A stretch of 18,326 nt of DNA from a bacterium (GTDB lineage Bacteria; Patescibacteriota; Saccharimonadia; Saccharimonadales; Saccharimonadaceae): assembly GCA_030428585.1 (NCBI GenBank), contig JAUIDL010000008.1, forward strand, positions 1-18,326, in the 5' to 3' direction. Shown piece after piece: positions 6,518-14,591 of this stretch (the stretch's first letter is position 1; the number at the start of each line of letters is the position of its first letter). Below the pieces are notes generated by a model. That model saw only the letters and a program-made list of their open reading frames with translations, did no database searches and was not told the DNA's origin. The position numbers and the translations under genes are program-made.

Positions 6518-8281
6518 ATGGACGATATCAAAGCCAAACAACAGATTATCGACAAGATAAAAGACGCCACCAACATCTTGGTGACGGTTTCTGATAATCC
6601 AACGGTTGACGCCCTCTCGGCGGCGATTGGGTTGACGTTGTTAATCGACAAAATGGACAAGCATAGCACCGCTATCTTTAGTGGCGTTGTCCCTCCGGCG
6701 ATTGCTTTTTTGGAACCAGAAAAGATTTTGGATGACACGACTGACAGCTTACGCGATTTTATTATCGCGCTCGACAAGGAAAAAGCCGACCACCTGCGCT
6801 ATAAGCTAGAGGGTGATTCGGTCAAAATCTTTATTACTCCGTATAAAACCGCCATTAGCAGTGACGACCTGCAGTTTAGCCAAGGCGATTACAATGTTGA
6901 ATTGGTCATTGCGCTCGGCGTCGATAATCAAGATCACCTCGATAAAGCACTCGAGGCACACGGCAAGATCTTGCATGACGCTACCGTCGCGACGATTACC
7001 GCAGGCACTGATACGAGTGACCTTGGCGGTATTGATTGGCATGATGATAAAGCCAGTAGCCTCAGTGAAATGGCGACCGGTATTGCCGAGGCGATGAAAG
7101 GGGAGAAGGGGAAATCACTCCTCGACTCACAAATTGCGACCGCTTTACTCACTGGTATCGTTGCGCAAACCGAACGCTTTAGTAACCGCAATACTAGTCC
7201 AAAATCCATGACCGCTGCCTCGAATCTGATGGCGGCTGGAGCCGACCAACAACTGATTGCTTCAAAGCTCGAAGGCAGTTACGACTCTTCTCAGGTGAAT
7301 GAGCTCGACCAGCCGACACAGGAAGATTCCAAAGTGCTCGATGACGGCACGCTCAAAATCAATAACGATTCACGCAGTTCTGATACATTCAAGCCAAGTT
7401 CAGACCAATCGTTACAGGATAGTCTCAACGCTGAACATCCTGTCGAAACCTTAGAAGAGATGGACCGTCGAGTAAAGCAGGCTGAACAAGCCGAAGCCGC
7501 TGACGCGGCTGAATCAGCACTGGACCAAGTCGCAACTCCGCCGCAACCTGAAGCACCAGCTGTTCCACTACCGGAACCAACGCCAATCGTGACTGAACCA
7601 GTTATTGAACCAGCGCAACCCGAGCAGCCTTTAACATTGCCCTCGATGAACCCTGATATTCAACCAGGTAACTCAACAATGGATGCTGTACCTGAGCCAA
7701 CCTTGGGGGGAACGCTGAACGCTACCACCGAACAGGCGGCTGAGGATGCTCGCCGCGAAGCACTTGCTTCACAAAATCACACAATTCTCAGTCATGCCTA
7801 TATGCAAGGTGGCGAACAGTCGCCAAACGATATGCTGATGGCACCGAACGAAGGTGGTAATGACGCAGGAGGCTACATTCTAACAGGTGAGGGTGGACCA
7901 CATTTGCAGCCACCAGAACCAGCACCAAATCCATTAGCACCACCGCCAGCCAATGATTTTGGCTTGCCAATGCCTCCACCAGTACCAGACTTTTCTCAGG
8001 CGCAACCTGGGCTCGAGCCACCGCTGCCCGTTGCACCGCAAGCGACTGGACCGTATGCGCCCCTTGGTCCACAACCAGAACGTCTCGGCGACATTTTAGA
8101 AGAGCCAGCCGTACCGTCGGCACCAGCGCCGCAAGAAGCTAGCGAATTCAATCCATTTGATGCACCGGCTCCAGCAGCCGCCCCAGCTCCGCAACCATTA
8201 CCACCAGAACAGCAGCAACCAACTGGTCCGTATGCGCCACCACCTGCGGAACCAGGTCAGTTCAAGATTCCAGGCCAATAA
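6518..8281 (+). CDS. Degenerate DHH-family-like protein with Pro-rich C-terminal tail
   Basis: A 587-aa protein without signal peptide or TM segment. Residues 10-60 resemble the start of DHH/NrnA-type phosphoesterases. ILVTVSDNPTVDALSAAIGL (20-39) aligns with the motif HxxPDGDAIGSALGL, but the metal-binding His is Ser25 and the first Asp is Thr29; only Asp31 is kept. Where a DHH triplet is expected (about residues 160-175, TAGTDTSDLGG) none is present. Residues about 225-255 (SNRNTSPKSMTAASNLMAAG) look like the DHHA1-side helix of NrnA. Catalysis is thus unlikely; nucleotide binding or a scaffolding role is possible. From about residue 325 to the end the chain is low-complexity, rich in Pro, Ala, Glu and Gln, with a TGPYAP element twice (about residues 511 and 566). 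The next gene, truB, begins 31 nt on, probably from its own promoter. Confidence 0.7.
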   Translation: MDDIKAKQQIIDKIKDATNILVTVSDNPTVDALSAAIGLTLLIDKMDKHSTAIFSGVVPPAIAFLEPEKILDDTTDSLRDFIIALDKEKADHLRYKLEGDSVKIFITPYKTAISSDDLQFSQGDYNVELVIALGVDNQDHLDKALEAHGKILHDATVATITAGTDTSDLGGIDWHDDKASSLSEMATGIAEAMKGEKGKSLLDSQIATALLTGIVAQTERFSNRNTSPKSMTAASNLMAAGADQQLIASKLEGSYDSSQVNELDQPTQEDSKVLDDGTLKINNDSRSSDTFKPSSDQSLQDSLNAEHPVETLEEMDRRVKQAEQAEAADAAESALDQVATPPQPEAPAVPLPEPTPIVTEPVIEPAQPEQPLTLPSMNPDIQPGNSTMDAVPEPTLGGTLNATTEQAAEDARREALASQNHTILSHAYMQGGEQSPNDMLMAPNEGGNDAGGYILTGEGGPHLQPPEPAPNPLAPPPANDFGLPMPPPVPDFSQAQPGLEPPLPVAPQATGPYAPLGPQPERLGDILEEPAVPSAPAPQEASEFNPFDAPAPAAAPAPQPLPPEQQQPTGPYAPPPAEPGQFKIPGQ

Positions 8282-8305
8282 CACAGCGCCAAACTACGCT
8301 ATACT
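8278..8305 (+). promoter_or_regulatory. Probable leaderless promoter of truB
   Basis: -10 TATACT (8300-8305) lies 7 nt before the truB ATG. A moderate -35, ATAACA (8278-8283), sits 16 nt upstream and overlaps the stop of the preceding gene. No SD precedes the ATG, so initiation on a leaderless mRNA fits. Confidence 0.6.
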
Positions 8306-8312
8306 GTCTTCT

Positions 8313-8972
8313 ATGAACGAAGACAGTATTATTTTGGTTGATAAACCAGCCGGCATGACTAGTTTTGGTGTGGTTGCTCGCATCAGACGTCGTCTGAGCC
8401 AACAGTTGGGTAAGAAAGCCAAAGTAGGCCACACGGGCACGCTCGACCCGTTTGCGACCGGTCTGATGATGATTGTGACAGGCAAGGAATGCCGCAACGC
8501 GATGCAGTACAGCAAGCTCGACAAAGTTTACGAAGCGACAATCGAACTAGGTAAGACGAGCTCGACCGGTGATCCAGAGGGTGAGCTGAGCGATGTGTCG
8601 GCCAATCAGCCGACTCAAGAGCAACTCCAGACTGTTCTCGATGGATTTATCGGTGAGATTCAGCAACGGCCGCCAGCTTTTAGCGCTATCAAGGTAAACG
8701 GCCAGCGCGCTTACAAACTCGCCCGGGCAGGACAAACGGTGGAGATACCACTGCGAACCATTACGATTCATTCACTTGAACTGATTGATTATTCGTACCC
8801 CGATGTCCGCATTCGCGTCCATGTTAGTAGCGGGACATATATTCGAACTTTAGCTGAAGATATTGGCGCGAAGCTCGAAACCGGCGCGTACTGTCGTGAA
8901 CTGCGTCGGACAAAAGTGGGGCAGTGGAACGTCGAAGACGCGACGGTCACGCCACTTGAACTGACTGACTAA
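8313..8972 (+). CDS. truB: tRNA pseudouridine(55) synthase, PUA-less
   Basis: TruB isomerises uridine 55 in the T-arm of tRNAs. The 219-aa product has the family motifs: ILVDKPAGMTSF (7-18), KVGHTGTLDPFATGL (37-51, catalytic Asp in TLDP), KVYEATIELG (71-80), QRPPAFSAIKVNGQRAYKLA (118-137) and SSGTYIRTLAEDIG (170-183). It ends soon after the catalytic domain, about 90 residues shorter than E. coli TruB, so the C-terminal RNA-binding PUA-like domain is absent. The open frame extends upstream into the previous gene, but ATG 8313 gives the conserved N-terminus. Its stop (TAA 8970-8972) shares bases with the stop of the convergent gene. Confidence 0.96.
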   Translation: MNEDSIILVDKPAGMTSFGVVARIRRRLSQQLGKKAKVGHTGTLDPFATGLMMIVTGKECRNAMQYSKLDKVYEATIELGKTSSTGDPEGELSDVSANQPTQEQLQTVLDGFIGEIQQRPPAFSAIKVNGQRAYKLARAGQTVEIPLRTITIHSLELIDYSYPDVRIRVHVSSGTYIRTLAEDIGAKLETGAYCRELRRTKVGQWNVEDATVTPLELTD

Positions 8973-11731
8973 GACGGCTGTGAGCGGTCTTTTGGTGGAA
9001 CCGGCTGCTTGCCAAGCATGTCAGAGAGACGAACATCGATAGCTCGAGCAGGCGCGAGGCGGTCTGACATGCTCGCTGCTAATGTATCGTCGTGCAAAGC
9101 AATTTGCATTGCTTCGTGGAGTTTTTCCAATGTCTTTAGGTCGTCGGTATTTGTTGGCGTCATCTTGCTCAGCTTGATGATATCGTCAATCGAGTTCCCG
9201 AAGGCTTCAAATGCACCAGCTTTAACACTACCCATGCTATCGGCAGGAGTATTGCTAAAGCTTTCGATTTTACCTCGAGCAAGATCTCGGTCGTAAATTT
9301 CTTTCGTCTTTTTAGCATTTTCTCCATACCGTGCAGGATCTTTCTTGGCCATTTGTAGATACTTCTGTAAGCTTAGGTCTGGATTTGCCTGCCAGTGGAA
9401 ACCACCCTTCGCCTTCATTGTATTAACATTGCGTGAAACAACACGGTCAACGATTGATTGGTCAATGTGCATACTACCGCGACCAAACTCAATTGAGTTG
9501 ACCTGACCATCTTGCGCCAGTAATTCCATCGCTGCTTCGACTTGATCCTGTGTGAGAGAGTTTCGCTCTGCTGCCTTGTCACTGTTAGCGAGTGCAAGCA
9601 GTTTCTTGGCAAAGTCTACTGTTTGCTCGCCCCGCGCAGTTGCCTGGTCGCCAATCAAGCTAATGTTGTTCTCTAATGCCTCTTTATTCAAACGTGTCAG
9701 GGTAGCGGCAGCCGATGCTTGGGCGCGGGTAATACCAATCTGACCCTGGACACCACCAGCAGTGCGCAGTAAGGCTTGGCTCGCGATGTATTCGGCGCGG
9801 TTACTGCCGTCTTCTTTGAGCTCAACATTAAATGCTTCGGCAATTTTCTTCTGTAACTCGCCATCGGCGGCTTGGCCACGGCGGTCTTGGGCGGCTTTTT
9901 GTTGTGCCAAGCGCTGAGCTTGAGCGGCCAAGGCACTGATCTCGACATTGCCACGCATGCCAACCGGGACGTTACCAGACTTCATTTCACTTAATGCGTT
10001 ATCCAGATTGAGTTTGGCGTTCGCTTCATCTTCGGTCATTGCTTCGGCGCGACGGGCATGGGCAAAGCGATCGGGGTTCGCCGTAACTCGTTGGTGTAGA
10101 TCCCGCTCGAGCCGTTTCTCGGCAATCGTGTGGTCGGTATTAACGTCATGGGCACGGTCATGGGCACGACGTGCTTGAGGAGTGGCGAGGTAGCGTGCTT
10201 CATTAGCCTTTTCAGCGTTGTCAGTCCGTTGCTTGACGTATTTGTTACCTGTGTCAAACCGCTGGCCAATACGACGGAATGGGTTAAGGCGCGCGGCACC
10301 TTTCGTCTTTTCCAGCGATTCCATGCGGCGCATCTTGGCACGATCGTTTGCCCAGTGTTTGCTGCGATCCAATACGCCTTTGCGAGGGTCGTTGAGTAGT
10401 CCTGCGATACGCCCCAAGATACCACCACTCAACTTCAAAATTAAGGGAGTGATAACCAGTGGTGCGATCTGTACCGCCATACCAAACAGCATCATGACAA
10501 TGTTATTTGCGTTTTGGATGATGATACCTCCAGCCAGTTGCGACCCTCCAAACACCAAGGCGAAGGCAGGGAAGAAGATTAGCATGTTCATAAACAGGTC
10601 ACGCCATTTATCAAACCACTTTTCGGTATTTGGCAGCAGATTTGCGACAAACGCCAGCGGTGAGATGACAATCAGGATAACGATAATCGCTTGACGAGCC
10701 GCCAAGATGAGCAGAACGAAGATAACGGTCAAGACCAGGCCAATCAACAGAGGAACGAGCATGTAGAGCGCCACGCCCAGGTCACCGACTGTCGCGACAC
10801 TTCCGGCGATGACTCCAGCAGTCACTGCGCCACCAGACAGAATCAGCCCGGTAATGTTCGACCAGGTTGTCGTGTCATCGGTCCAGGTTTCTCCAGTGAT
10901 TGCGAACGTATCTTGTCGGATGCGGATTAATATTTCTTGCAGTGAGAATCCGGCAATGTTCGACAGGTCAACTGCGATTGCCGTGATGTAAAACGAAAGG
11001 TTGACCAGGATTGCGGTGATAAAGAGTCGTGGCAGTAGCTTTTTGATGCCGTAGTTGTTGATACCGATACCGGTCACCTGCGAGTAGATGATAATCAGTG
11101 CCATGATAATAAACGCCACGTTGGCGATATTGAGCATGACTGACCATGAAACATAGAGGGGGCTAGAGGTGTCATTAACGGGAATTGGTTGGACAGCGAC
11201 AAACCCAGCAATCATGATGAATAGGCTATCCATTGCGTCCGCCAAGAAGACGGTGATAGGACAAACGAACCAGCCGATACCTTCAACTGAACACGATGAA
11301 TAGGAGCTTTCGGCTCCTTGTATAGTGACGGTTATCGACTGACTGTTTTGTGGATTCGAAAAGACATCGTCGTCCGAGTAGTCGTACTCGACGTAGGTTG
11401 CGGTCGTCTCTGTTGGAGGACTGGTACCAGGGGCAAAATAAATGACGTAGGCTTTTCGTGCTCCGGTGTTCTGGTCGATGACTTCGGTCGAGATGTAGAC
11501 TTGACTGCCAACAGGCAGACCGTGACTGTCGCCCTCGACGGCTTGGCCGAGAGGGAAGTACTGACGCGTATCGTAGATGATGCTTTCGCCCTTCCAGCTG
11601 GCGTCGGCTGCGTTGGCCGGTGTACTAGCGATTGTTGCCCACAGCAAGACTGTCGAAATAACAGCCAGGACAAAAATAAGAATGCTTCGTACGGAGTACC
11701 CTCCGAGCGAAGTGGACCACACGCGTTCCAT
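8969..11731 (-). CDS. VirB6/TrbL-like polytopic membrane protein with long cytoplasmic domain
   Basis: A 920-aa protein. Residues 15-41 form a signal peptide-like helix ending in TPANA, with likely cleavage near 41. Residues about 42-150 are a polar, probably external domain. Then come about seven or eight TM helices (roughly 153-182, 197-220, 233-258, 295-345 as two, 347-366, 380-400, 405-435). The segment ARQAIIVILIVISPLAFVAN followed by LPNTEKWFDKWRDLF (345-380) is the pattern of the VirB6/TrbL channel subunit of type IV secretion systems. From about 445 to the end is a charged, helical, Ala/Arg/Lys/Glu/Gln-rich cytoplasmic domain of about 475 residues. Role inferred: inner-membrane component of a T4SS-like or CPR-specific apparatus. 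No VirB4 or other partner is in the window. The ATG at 11731 has no SD and is 9 nt from a -10 box. Confidence 0.75.
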   Translation of the reverse strand: MERVWSTSLGGYSVRSILIFVLAVISTVLLWATIASTPANAADASWKGESIIYDTRQYFPLGQAVEGDSHGLPVGSQVYISTEVIDQNTGARKAYVIYFAPGTSPPTETTATYVEYDYSDDDVFSNPQNSQSITVTIQGAESSYSSCSVEGIGWFVCPITVFLADAMDSLFIMIAGFVAVQPIPVNDTSSPLYVSWSVMLNIANVAFIIMALIIIYSQVTGIGINNYGIKKLLPRLFITAILVNLSFYITAIAVDLSNIAGFSLQEILIRIRQDTFAITGETWTDDTTTWSNITGLILSGGAVTAGVIAGSVATVGDLGVALYMLVPLLIGLVLTVIFVLLILAARQAIIVILIVISPLAFVANLLPNTEKWFDKWRDLFMNMLIFFPAFALVFGGSQLAGGIIIQNANNIVMMLFGMAVQIAPLVITPLILKLSGGILGRIAGLLNDPRKGVLDRSKHWANDRAKMRRMESLEKTKGAARLNPFRRIGQRFDTGNKYVKQRTDNAEKANEARYLATPQARRAHDRAHDVNTDHTIAEKRLERDLHQRVTANPDRFAHARRAEAMTEDEANAKLNLDNALSEMKSGNVPVGMRGNVEISALAAQAQRLAQQKAAQDRRGQAADGELQKKIAEAFNVELKEDGSNRAEYIASQALLRTAGGVQGQIGITRAQASAAATLTRLNKEALENNISLIGDQATARGEQTVDFAKKLLALANSDKAAERNSLTQDQVEAAMELLAQDGQVNSIEFGRGSMHIDQSIVDRVVSRNVNTMKAKGGFHWQANPDLSLQKYLQMAKKDPARYGENAKKTKEIYDRDLARGKIESFSNTPADSMGSVKAGAFEAFGNSIDDIIKLSKMTPTNTDDLKTLEKLHEAMQIALHDDTLAASMSDRLAPARAIDVRLSDMLGKQPVPPKDRSQPS
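8971..8993 (+). terminator. truB terminator embedded in the opposing gene
   Basis: AGACGGCT (8972-8979), loop GTG, AGCGGTCT (8983-8990), one G-G mismatch, followed by TTT (T-run 8990-8993). An extra A-T pair closes the base. It lies inside the last codons of the minus-strand membrane protein gene, so coding and termination signals overlap. The T-run is short, so efficiency is uncertain. Confidence 0.55.
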
Positions 11732-11740
11732 ATCCCTATT

Positions 11741-11769
11741 ATCATAGCATTTAACAGATTAAAAGTCAA
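11741..11769 (-). promoter_or_regulatory. Promoter of the VirB6-like gene
   Basis: Minus strand: -35 TTGACT (11769-11764), 17-nt spacer, -10 TATGAT (11746-11741), then 9 nt to the ATG. Inferred start near 11734 leaves a leader of 2-3 nt, so the message is almost leaderless. It is divergent from the rpsO promoter. Confidence 0.75.
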
Positions 11770-11827
11770 TAAAATGGTCTGTTTAGTTTTTTAAAAAAAT
11801 GCTATCGAGAAGACTCGACTTTAACCC

Positions 11828-11856
11828 TTGAAACATGGGGAAAACTCTGCTACAAT
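11828..11856 (+). promoter_or_regulatory. Promoter of rpsO
   Basis: -35 TTGAAA (11828-11833), 17-nt spacer, -10 TACAAT (11851-11856), 9 nt to the ATG. The predicted transcript has a leader of about 3 nt and no SD, unusual for a ribosomal protein gene. Confidence 0.78.
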
Positions 11857-11865
11857 ACACATTCG

Positions 11866-12132
11866 ATGATTACAACAGAAAACAAGGCGAAGGCCATCAG
11901 CCTGACCCAGACTCACAAGAACGACGTCGGTAGCCCACAAGCCCAAGCGTCTGTTTTGACGTCTCGTATCAAAGAGATCACCGAGCATCTCAAGACGAAC
12001 AAACAAGACCACATGGCTCGCCGTGGACTGATCCAAATGGTATCAAAGCGCAAAAAGCTTCTGAAATACCTCGAAGCCAAAGACTTCGAAGCCTACAAGG
12101 CCACTGTCGCAAAACTCGGACTCCGCAAATAA
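11866..12132 (+). CDS. rpsO: 30S ribosomal protein S15
   Basis: S15 binds the central domain of 16S rRNA and forms an intersubunit bridge. The 88-aa protein is full family length: MITTENKAKAISLTQTHKND at the start, then GSPQAQASVLTSRI (22-35), the HLKTNKQDHMARRGL region (41-55, with His and Arg residues that contact rRNA) and the basic end KRKKLLKYL. The gene precedes pnp as in most bacteria, but a hairpin overlapping its last codons separates the two transcripts. Confidence 0.98.
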   Translation: MITTENKAKAISLTQTHKNDVGSPQAQASVLTSRIKEITEHLKTNKQDHMARRGLIQMVSKRKKLLKYLEAKDFEAYKATVAKLGLRK

Positions 12133-12150
12133 CAGCGGGGTTCTTTTTTT
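12118..12150 (+). terminator. Intrinsic terminator overlapping the rpsO stop
   Basis: ACTCCGC (12120-12126) pairs with GCGGGGT (12135-12141) around an 8-nt loop that contains the rpsO stop codon; two outer pairs (12118-12119 with 12142-12143, one of them G-U) extend the stem. TTCTTTTTTT follows. The left arm is coding. Confidence 0.85.
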
Positions 12151-12151
12151 G

Positions 12152-12304
12152 TTGAAAATTCTGCCGTCCTCATCTGTTATAATAAGAACAGCCCACCGCG
12201 CGTGATAAGTGCTGGATACCGCGACTCATAACCACAATCAAGAGTCTCGATACCCGTTACTTACCTCGCCACAAGATAACAAGGTGAGCAGAACAAGGAG
12301 GCCT
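12152..12304 (+). promoter_or_regulatory. pnp promoter and long leader
   Basis: TTGAAA (12152-12157) followed by either TGTTAT (12175-12180, 17-nt spacer) or the better TATAAT (12178-12183, 20-nt spacer). The transcript would have a leader of about 115 nt. Near its end CTCGCC (12265-12270) can pair with GGTGAG (12283-12288), and CCTC (12264-12267) is also complementary to GAGG of the SD (AAGGAGG, 12295-12301), so two alternative folds are possible. pnp leaders are targets of autoregulation in E. coli; here this is only a suggestion. Confidence 0.5.
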
Positions 12305-14428
12305 ATGGGAGTCATTAACCCCTATGGAAAAGAGATTATTAAGGTCACGACCGAATTTGAAGGTCGGCCCCTGACTCTCGAAGTAAACCGCGTTGGATTT
12401 CGTACCACCGCCAGTGTATTAGTCACGTACGGCGACACCGTCGTTTTGGGAACCGCTATGGTTGGTTCTCGTCCGGTTGTGCTGGATTATTTCCCGCTCT
12501 CAATCGACTATGAAGAAAAATTTTATGCAGCTGGAAAGATCAGTGGCAGCCGCTTTATCAAGCGTGAGGGTCGCCCAAGCGACGAAGCGATTCTGATCGG
12601 GCGTCTGATTGACCGTCCAATTCGCCCACTGTTTCCAAAGGGCTACCGCCAAGAGGTGCAGGTGGTTTCAAGCGTCCTCAGTATGGACCCAACCTTCCGC
12701 CCTGACGCAGTTGCGATGATTGCTGCCTCAGCTGCCTTGACGCTGACCGGCACGCCATTCGATGGTCCGGTTGCAGGTCTGCGCATTGGTCGCGTCAACG
12801 GCGAATTCAAAGCCTTCCTCAGTCCTGAAGAGCGTGAAACCAGTGACCTGGATTTGGTCGTGGCTGGTATCGAGCGCGGTATTACCATGGTCGAAGCTGG
12901 TGCTGAACAAGTACCCGAAGAGGTCATCGCCGACGCACTCGCGTGGGCATTCGAACACTACCAACCAGCCATCGCCTTGCAACGCGAATTGGCCGAGAAA
13001 ATCAAACCAGAAGCTCAAGAATACAGCCTAGTTCTACCAAACGAAGATTTCCAAAAAGAAGTTGACGCATGGGTCGAGGGTAAGCTTGGCGAAGGCCTTC
13101 GCAAGCCATACCCAGAGCGCAACGAGCTAATCAACCAACTCCGCTGGGACTTCCACGAAGCAATGACCGAAAAAGTCGGCGAAGAAGAATATCCTGCCCT
13201 GCGTGATGAATATGACGAAGCCTTTACCAGCGCCGTTCACAAAGACGTCCGTAAGGGTATCATCGAAGACAAAATCCGCCCAGATGGCCGCGCTTTTGAC
13301 GAAATCCGTCCACTATCGAGCGAAGTCGGTGTCTTGCCACGAACACACGGATCAGCCATCTTTACCCGTGGAGTAACCCAAGGTCTCAACATCGTTACCT
13401 TAGCACCACTCAGCTACGCTCAGTTGGTCGACACCATGGAAGTCAACGACGGTGAACGGCGCTACATGCACCACTACAATGCGCCGGGATATACTGTTGG
13501 TGAAGTCCGCCGTCTCGGCAGCCCTGGTCGCCGCGAGATTGGTCACGGCTACTTGGCTGAACGCGCCTTAATCCCTGTCATGCCGACGGAAGAAGAATTC
13601 CCATACGCCGTCCGTAGCGTCACCGAAATCATGAGCCAAAACGGTTCAACCTCGATGGCAGCGACCTGTTCCAGTTGTCTGGCCTTGATGGACGCCGGTG
13701 TGCCAATCAAGAGTCCGGTCAGCGGTATCGCCATGGGTCTGATTATGGACGGCGACACACCGCACATTCTGTCTGACATCGCCGATGCCGAAGACTTTGC
13801 TGGCGATATGGACTTCAAGTCCGCTGGTACCGCCAACGGTATCACGGCGCTCCAGATGGACATGAAGGTCCACGGTTTGCCAGTTGAAATCCTCCGTGAA
13901 GCCTTGTTGACCGCCAAAGAAGGTCGAGCGCACATTTTGCAGCACATGGTCGCGACGATTGCTGCGCCACGCGTCAGTCTTAGTCCATTCGCCCCACGCA
14001 TCGAGAAGATCAAGATCAATCCAGACAAGATTGGTGCAGTCATCGGTAAGGGCGGGGAAGTCATTAACAAGATTACCGCTGAAACCGGTGCTGAAATCGA
14101 CATTAAAGAAGACGGCTTGATTACCGTTGCCGCCGCTGACACTGCCAACATCGAAAAGGCATTGGCCTGGATCAAGAGCCTAACCGAAGAACCAGAAGTC
14201 GGCCGTATTTACGAAGGTACTGTCGTCAGCATCAAGGAATTCGGCGCATTCGTGAACATCTTGCCGGGCACTGATGGCATGGTCCACATTTCACAGCTCG
14301 ACGACAAGCGCGTCGAAAAAGTTGAGGATGTCCTACACGAAGGTCAAGTCGTCAAGGTCAAGCTGACCGGCATCGACGAGCGCGGACGGTTGAGCCTGAG
14401 TCTCAAGGACGCGAAAAAGGAAGCATAG
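12305..14428 (+). CDS. pnp: Polyribonucleotide nucleotidyltransferase (PNPase)
   Basis: Phosphorolytic 3'-5' exoribonuclease of mRNA decay, acting as a trimer. The 707-aa chain shows two RNase PH domains (about 10-150 and 325-555) joined by a helical domain, KH at about 566-628 (GxxG loop GKGG at 581-584) and S1 at about 630-702 ([20 protein letters not shown]). In the second PH domain [20 protein letters not shown] precedes [10 protein letters not shown], whose Asp497, Asp503 and Lys505 match E. coli D486, D492 and K494. The start is the ATG at 12305 right after AAGGAGG, only 3 nt from it, which is closer than ideal; an earlier GTG at 12209 would add 32 unrelated residues. No terminator is obvious between its stop and the next promoter. 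Confidence 0.98.
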   Translation: MGVINPYGKEIIKVTTEFEGRPLTLEVNRVGFRTTASVLVTYGDTVVLGTAMVGSRPVVLDYFPLSIDYEEKFYAAGKISGSRFIKREGRPSDEAILIGRLIDRPIRPLFPKGYRQEVQVVSSVLSMDPTFRPDAVAMIAASAALTLTGTPFDGPVAGLRIGRVNGEFKAFLSPEERETSDLDLVVAGIERGITMVEAGAEQVPEEVIADALAWAFEHYQPAIALQRELAEKIKPEAQEYSLVLPNEDFQKEVDAWVEGKLGEGLRKPYPERNELINQLRWDFHEAMTEKVGEEEYPALRDEYDEAFTSAVHKDVRKGIIEDKIRPDGRAFDEIRPLSSEVGVLPRTHGSAIFTRGVTQGLNIVTLAPLSYAQLVDTMEVNDGERRYMHHYNAPGYTVGEVRRLGSPGRREIGHGYLAERALIPVMPTEEEFPYAVRSVTEIMSQNGSTSMAATCSSCLALMDAGVPIKSPVSGIAMGLIMDGDTPHILSDIADAEDFAGDMDFKSAGTANGITALQMDMKVHGLPVEILREALLTAKEGRAHILQHMVATIAAPRVSLSPFAPRIEKIKINPDKIGAVIGKGGEVINKITAETGAEIDIKEDGLITVAAADTANIEKALAWIKSLTEEPEVGRIYEGTVVSIKEFGAFVNILPGTDGMVHISQLDDKRVEKVEDVLHEGQVVKVKLTGIDERGRLSLSLKDAKKEA

Positions 14429-14443
14429 ACCCCTGTAAGAGTA

Positions 14444-14472
14444 TTGACTATTTTACGTATTTATGCTAAAAT
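14444..14472 (+). promoter_or_regulatory. Promoter of the 478-aa unknown gene
   Basis: -35 TTGACT (14444-14449), 17-nt spacer, -10 TAAAAT (14467-14472). It begins 16 nt after the pnp stop. Inferred start near 14479, giving a leader of about 113 nt that contains a terminator-like hairpin. Confidence 0.75.
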
Positions 14473-14507
14473 AGCATGTAAGCTCTTTACCATAGGCAAA
14501 AAGCGAG

Positions 14508-14544
14508 GAGGAAAGCGAGATAATCTCTCGCTCCTTGTTTTTTT
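14508..14544 (+). terminator. Terminator-like hairpin in the leader of the 478-aa gene
   Basis: AGCGAGA (14514-14520), loop TAATC, TCTCGCT (14526-14532). Across a 2-nt bulge, GAGG (14508-14511) can pair with CCTT (14533-14536). One G and then seven T follow (14538-14544). It stands between the promoter and the SD of the gene, so it is either an attenuator, the 3' end of a transcript of about 65 nt, or the pnp terminator placed downstream of the next promoter. Confidence 0.7.
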
Positions 14545-14591
14545 GTCATCCAAACTCTAGCAAGACAACATGGAAGAAGGAGGTGGGCTGT

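Noticed and set aside
13549..14175. A 208-codon minus-strand open frame inside pnp
   Set aside because: It is a mirror of highly conserved PNPase coding sequence and has no expression signals.
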